Part shown: positions 50,124 to 51,387 of the stretch, piece after piece | Numbering within the stretch: position 1 is the stretch's first letter | Layout: each line of letters opens with the position of its first letter | NCBI GenBank assembly: GCA_002368795.1 | Contig: DFFG01000010.1 | Location: 23,528 to 74,914, forward strand | Direction of reading: 5' to 3' | DNA from: Eubacterium sp. UBA3782 | GTDB lineage: Bacteria; Bacillota; Clostridia; Lachnospirales; Lachnospiraceae | Length of the DNA: 51,387 bases | Program-made: the position numbers and the translations under genes | The notes under the pieces: model-generated | Databases searched by the model: none | The model's input: the letters and a program-made list of their open reading frames with translations, nothing else | What the model was told of the DNA's origin: nothing

Positions 50124-51207
50124 GGAAATGCTGAATGAGTCGTTTAAGACGGTCAGAAATGGTGAGGTCGTTGAGGGTACAGTCATCGACGTGAACCCTG
50201 AACAGATCGTCCTGAATATCGGTGTAAAGGCGGATGGTATCCTTACACGCAGCGAGTACTCAAACGATTCTTCACTTGATCTGACCACTGTTGCAAAGCA
50301 GGGAGACAAGATGGAGGTCAAGGTCCTTAAGGTCAATGACGGTGAGGGCCAGGTGCTTCTTACATATAAGAGACTGGCAGCAGAAAAGGGCAACAAGAAG
50401 CTGGAGGAGGCTTTTGAGAACCATGAGGTCCTCAAGGCTAAAGTCGTGCGCGTACTGAACGGCGGACTGAGCGTCAATGTCGAGGGCGCCCGCGTATTCA
50501 TTCCGGCAAGCCTTGTTTCCGATACATTTGAGAAGGATCTGAACAAATACCTCGATCAGGAAATCGAGTTTGTCATCATCGAGTGCAATCCGAGAAGAAG
50601 ACGGATCATCGGCGATCGCAAGCAGCTGATCGTTGAGGAGAAGAAGAAAGCACAGGAAGAGCTGTTCGCACGCATCGCTGTCGGCGATGTTGTCGAGGGA
50701 ACCGTTAAGAACATCACCGATTTCGGTGCGTTCATCGACCTTGGCGGAGCAGACGGCCTGCTTCATATCTCCGAGATGTCCTGGGGCAGAGTTGACAATC
50801 CGAAGTCCATTCTGACCGTCGGACAGAAGCTTAACGTTCTCATCAAGGACATCAAGGGTGACCGTATCGCCCTCAGCCTGAAGTTTGAGGACAAGAATCC
50901 GTGGCTTACCGCTGCTGAGAAGTATGCGGTCGGCACCATTGTTGACGGACGCGTGGCACGTATGACCGATTTCGGTGCATTCGTAGAGCTTGAGCCGGGC
51001 ATCGACGCTCTGCTTCATGTCTCCCAGATCTCCCGCGAGCACATCGACAAGCCGGCTGACGCTCTGAGCGTAGGACAGGATATCACTGCAAAGATCGTCG
51101 ACTTCAACGCAGAGGATCGCAAGATCTCCCTGAGCATCAAGGCTCTCCTTACCGTAGAGCCGGTTCAGGCAGCAGTTGAAGAGGCAGCTGAGCATGCAGA
51201 GGCATAA
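50104..51207 (+). CDS. rpsA: 30S ribosomal protein S1-like protein, four S1 domains
   Basis: 367 residues. Four S1 RNA-binding domains can be seen (about 15-90, 105-170, 190-260, 275-345). The last two carry the strongest matches (GTVKNITDFGAFIDLGGADG and ARMTDFGAFVELEPGIDAL). This is shorter than the six-domain E. coli S1, as is typical for Firmicutes. The ATG at 50104 has GAGGAGG nine bases upstream, inside ispH. Expression probably rides on cmk-ispH transcription with translational coupling. The tail is Ala/Glu-rich. A terminator follows at 51239-51273. Confidence 0.95.
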   Translation: MSEQSFEEMLNESFKTVRNGEVVEGTVIDVNPEQIVLNIGVKADGILTRSEYSNDSSLDLTTVAKQGDKMEVKVLKVNDGEGQVLLTYKRLAAEKGNKKLEEAFENHEVLKAKVVRVLNGGLSVNVEGARVFIPASLVSDTFEKDLNKYLDQEIEFVIIECNPRRRRIIGDRKQLIVEEKKKAQEELFARIAVGDVVEGTVKNITDFGAFIDLGGADGLLHISEMSWGRVDNPKSILTVGQKLNVLIKDIKGDRIALSLKFEDKNPWLTAAEKYAVGTIVDGRVARMTDFGAFVELEPGIDALLHVSQISREHIDKPADALSVGQDITAKIVDFNAEDRKISLSIKALLTVEPVQAAVEEAAEHAEA

Positions 51208-51238
51208 GGCAGAGGCCTTAGCCGAAAAAAGGTAAATG

Positions 51239-51273
51239 AAAAGGATCTTCGCTCTGGCGAGGATCCTTTTTTT
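51239..51273 (+). terminator. rho-independent terminator of cmk-ispH-rpsA
   Basis: AAAAGGATC (51239-51247) pairs with GATCCTTTT (51262-51270), with CGC/GCG inside, then three further T's. The last 113 bases of the window hold no gene; GGAGG at 51380-51384 suggests a gene starting just beyond the edge. Confidence 0.9.
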
Positions 51274-51387
51274 ATGCTGCTTTGACTTTTTGGCTGTTTA
51301 TAGTCTTGGAGCGGGAGGCCGCACAGGTCAAGGGTCGGGCATACCTGTTCTGCAGGGAACATCCGCAACGCCGGTACTTGGAGGAAT

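Noticed and set aside
1..51387. CRISPR array, prophage, transposase or integrase
   Set aside because: No regularly spaced repeats, no phage structural genes and no recombinase motifs were seen on either strand.
1..51387. tRNA and rRNA genes
   Set aside because: No cloverleaf with a GGTTCGANTCC-type T-arm was noticed in the gaps; a tRNAscan-SE run would settle it.

Overview
The window looks like the chromosome of a Clostridia member, most likely a Lachnospiraceae-type gut anaerobe with fairly high GC (mid-50s percent by eye). Pointers are the EF-G-like/NYN fusion protein, the pta-ackA-rpmF-plsX-acp-rnc-smc-ftsY gene order, the paired ACT-domain and UPF0210 genes, a DUF3786 protein, and ispH abutting rpsA. 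Most of the window is housekeeping DNA. There is no phage, insertion sequence, CRISPR array, rRNA or recognisable tRNA.

Layout. 1-4149: the 3' part of a ribosome-protection-like GTPase fused to a Rae1/YacP-like NYN nuclease domain, a TetR-type regulator, an unrecognised minus-strand protein, and rpsF-rpsR without the usual ssb between them. 4150-12500: an alpha-galactoside module made of an AraC regulator, a sugar-binding lipoprotein gene broken by one in-frame TAG, two permeases, a single-pass membrane protein, a YesL/DUF624 protein and a GH36 alpha-galactosidase. The module has no ATPase gene. Two near-identical candidate AraC boxes lie 40-41 bases upstream of the -10 of the regulator gene and of the binding-protein gene. 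12319-12631: a very long hairpin followed by a structured repeat. 12700-26440: ftsW, an orphan acyl carrier protein, a catalytically degenerate Sir2-like protein, gltX, a UvrD-like helicase, a zinc-finger membrane protein, polA, coaE, an MBL hydrolase, an ACT protein, a UPF0210 protein and a CoA-transferase. 26420-33264: tmcAL on the minus strand, then pta, ackA, rpmF, a second copy of the repeat, an inserted lipoprotein gene, plsX and a second ACP. 33280-51274: rnc-smc-ftsY-threonine ammonia-lyase-queH, argH, asd, topB, a DUF3786 protein, an RpiR regulator, a BaiN-type flavoprotein, and cmk-ispH-rpsA closed by a terminator.

Working together. The AraC protein probably switches on uptake of raffinose-type sugars; GH36 then releases galactose, and ATP hydrolysis must come from an ATPase encoded elsewhere. 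pta-ackA gives the acetate/ATP branch of fermentation, and the CoA-transferase could also exchange CoA with short-chain acids. rpmF-plsX-acp links ribosome and lipid synthesis. rnc-smc-ftsY covers RNA processing, chromosome organisation and membrane targeting.

Most unusual points: (1) a dispersed, about 130-base structured element in two copies (12502-12631 and 30683-30812), about 79 percent identical without gaps, with compensatory changes in predicted stems, each placed just after a terminator-type hairpin and before a strong promoter; (2) the EF-G-like/Rae1-like fusion; (3) the amber codon inside the sugar-binding protein; (4) the matched AraC boxes; (5) the Sir2-like protein lacking its catalytic residues.
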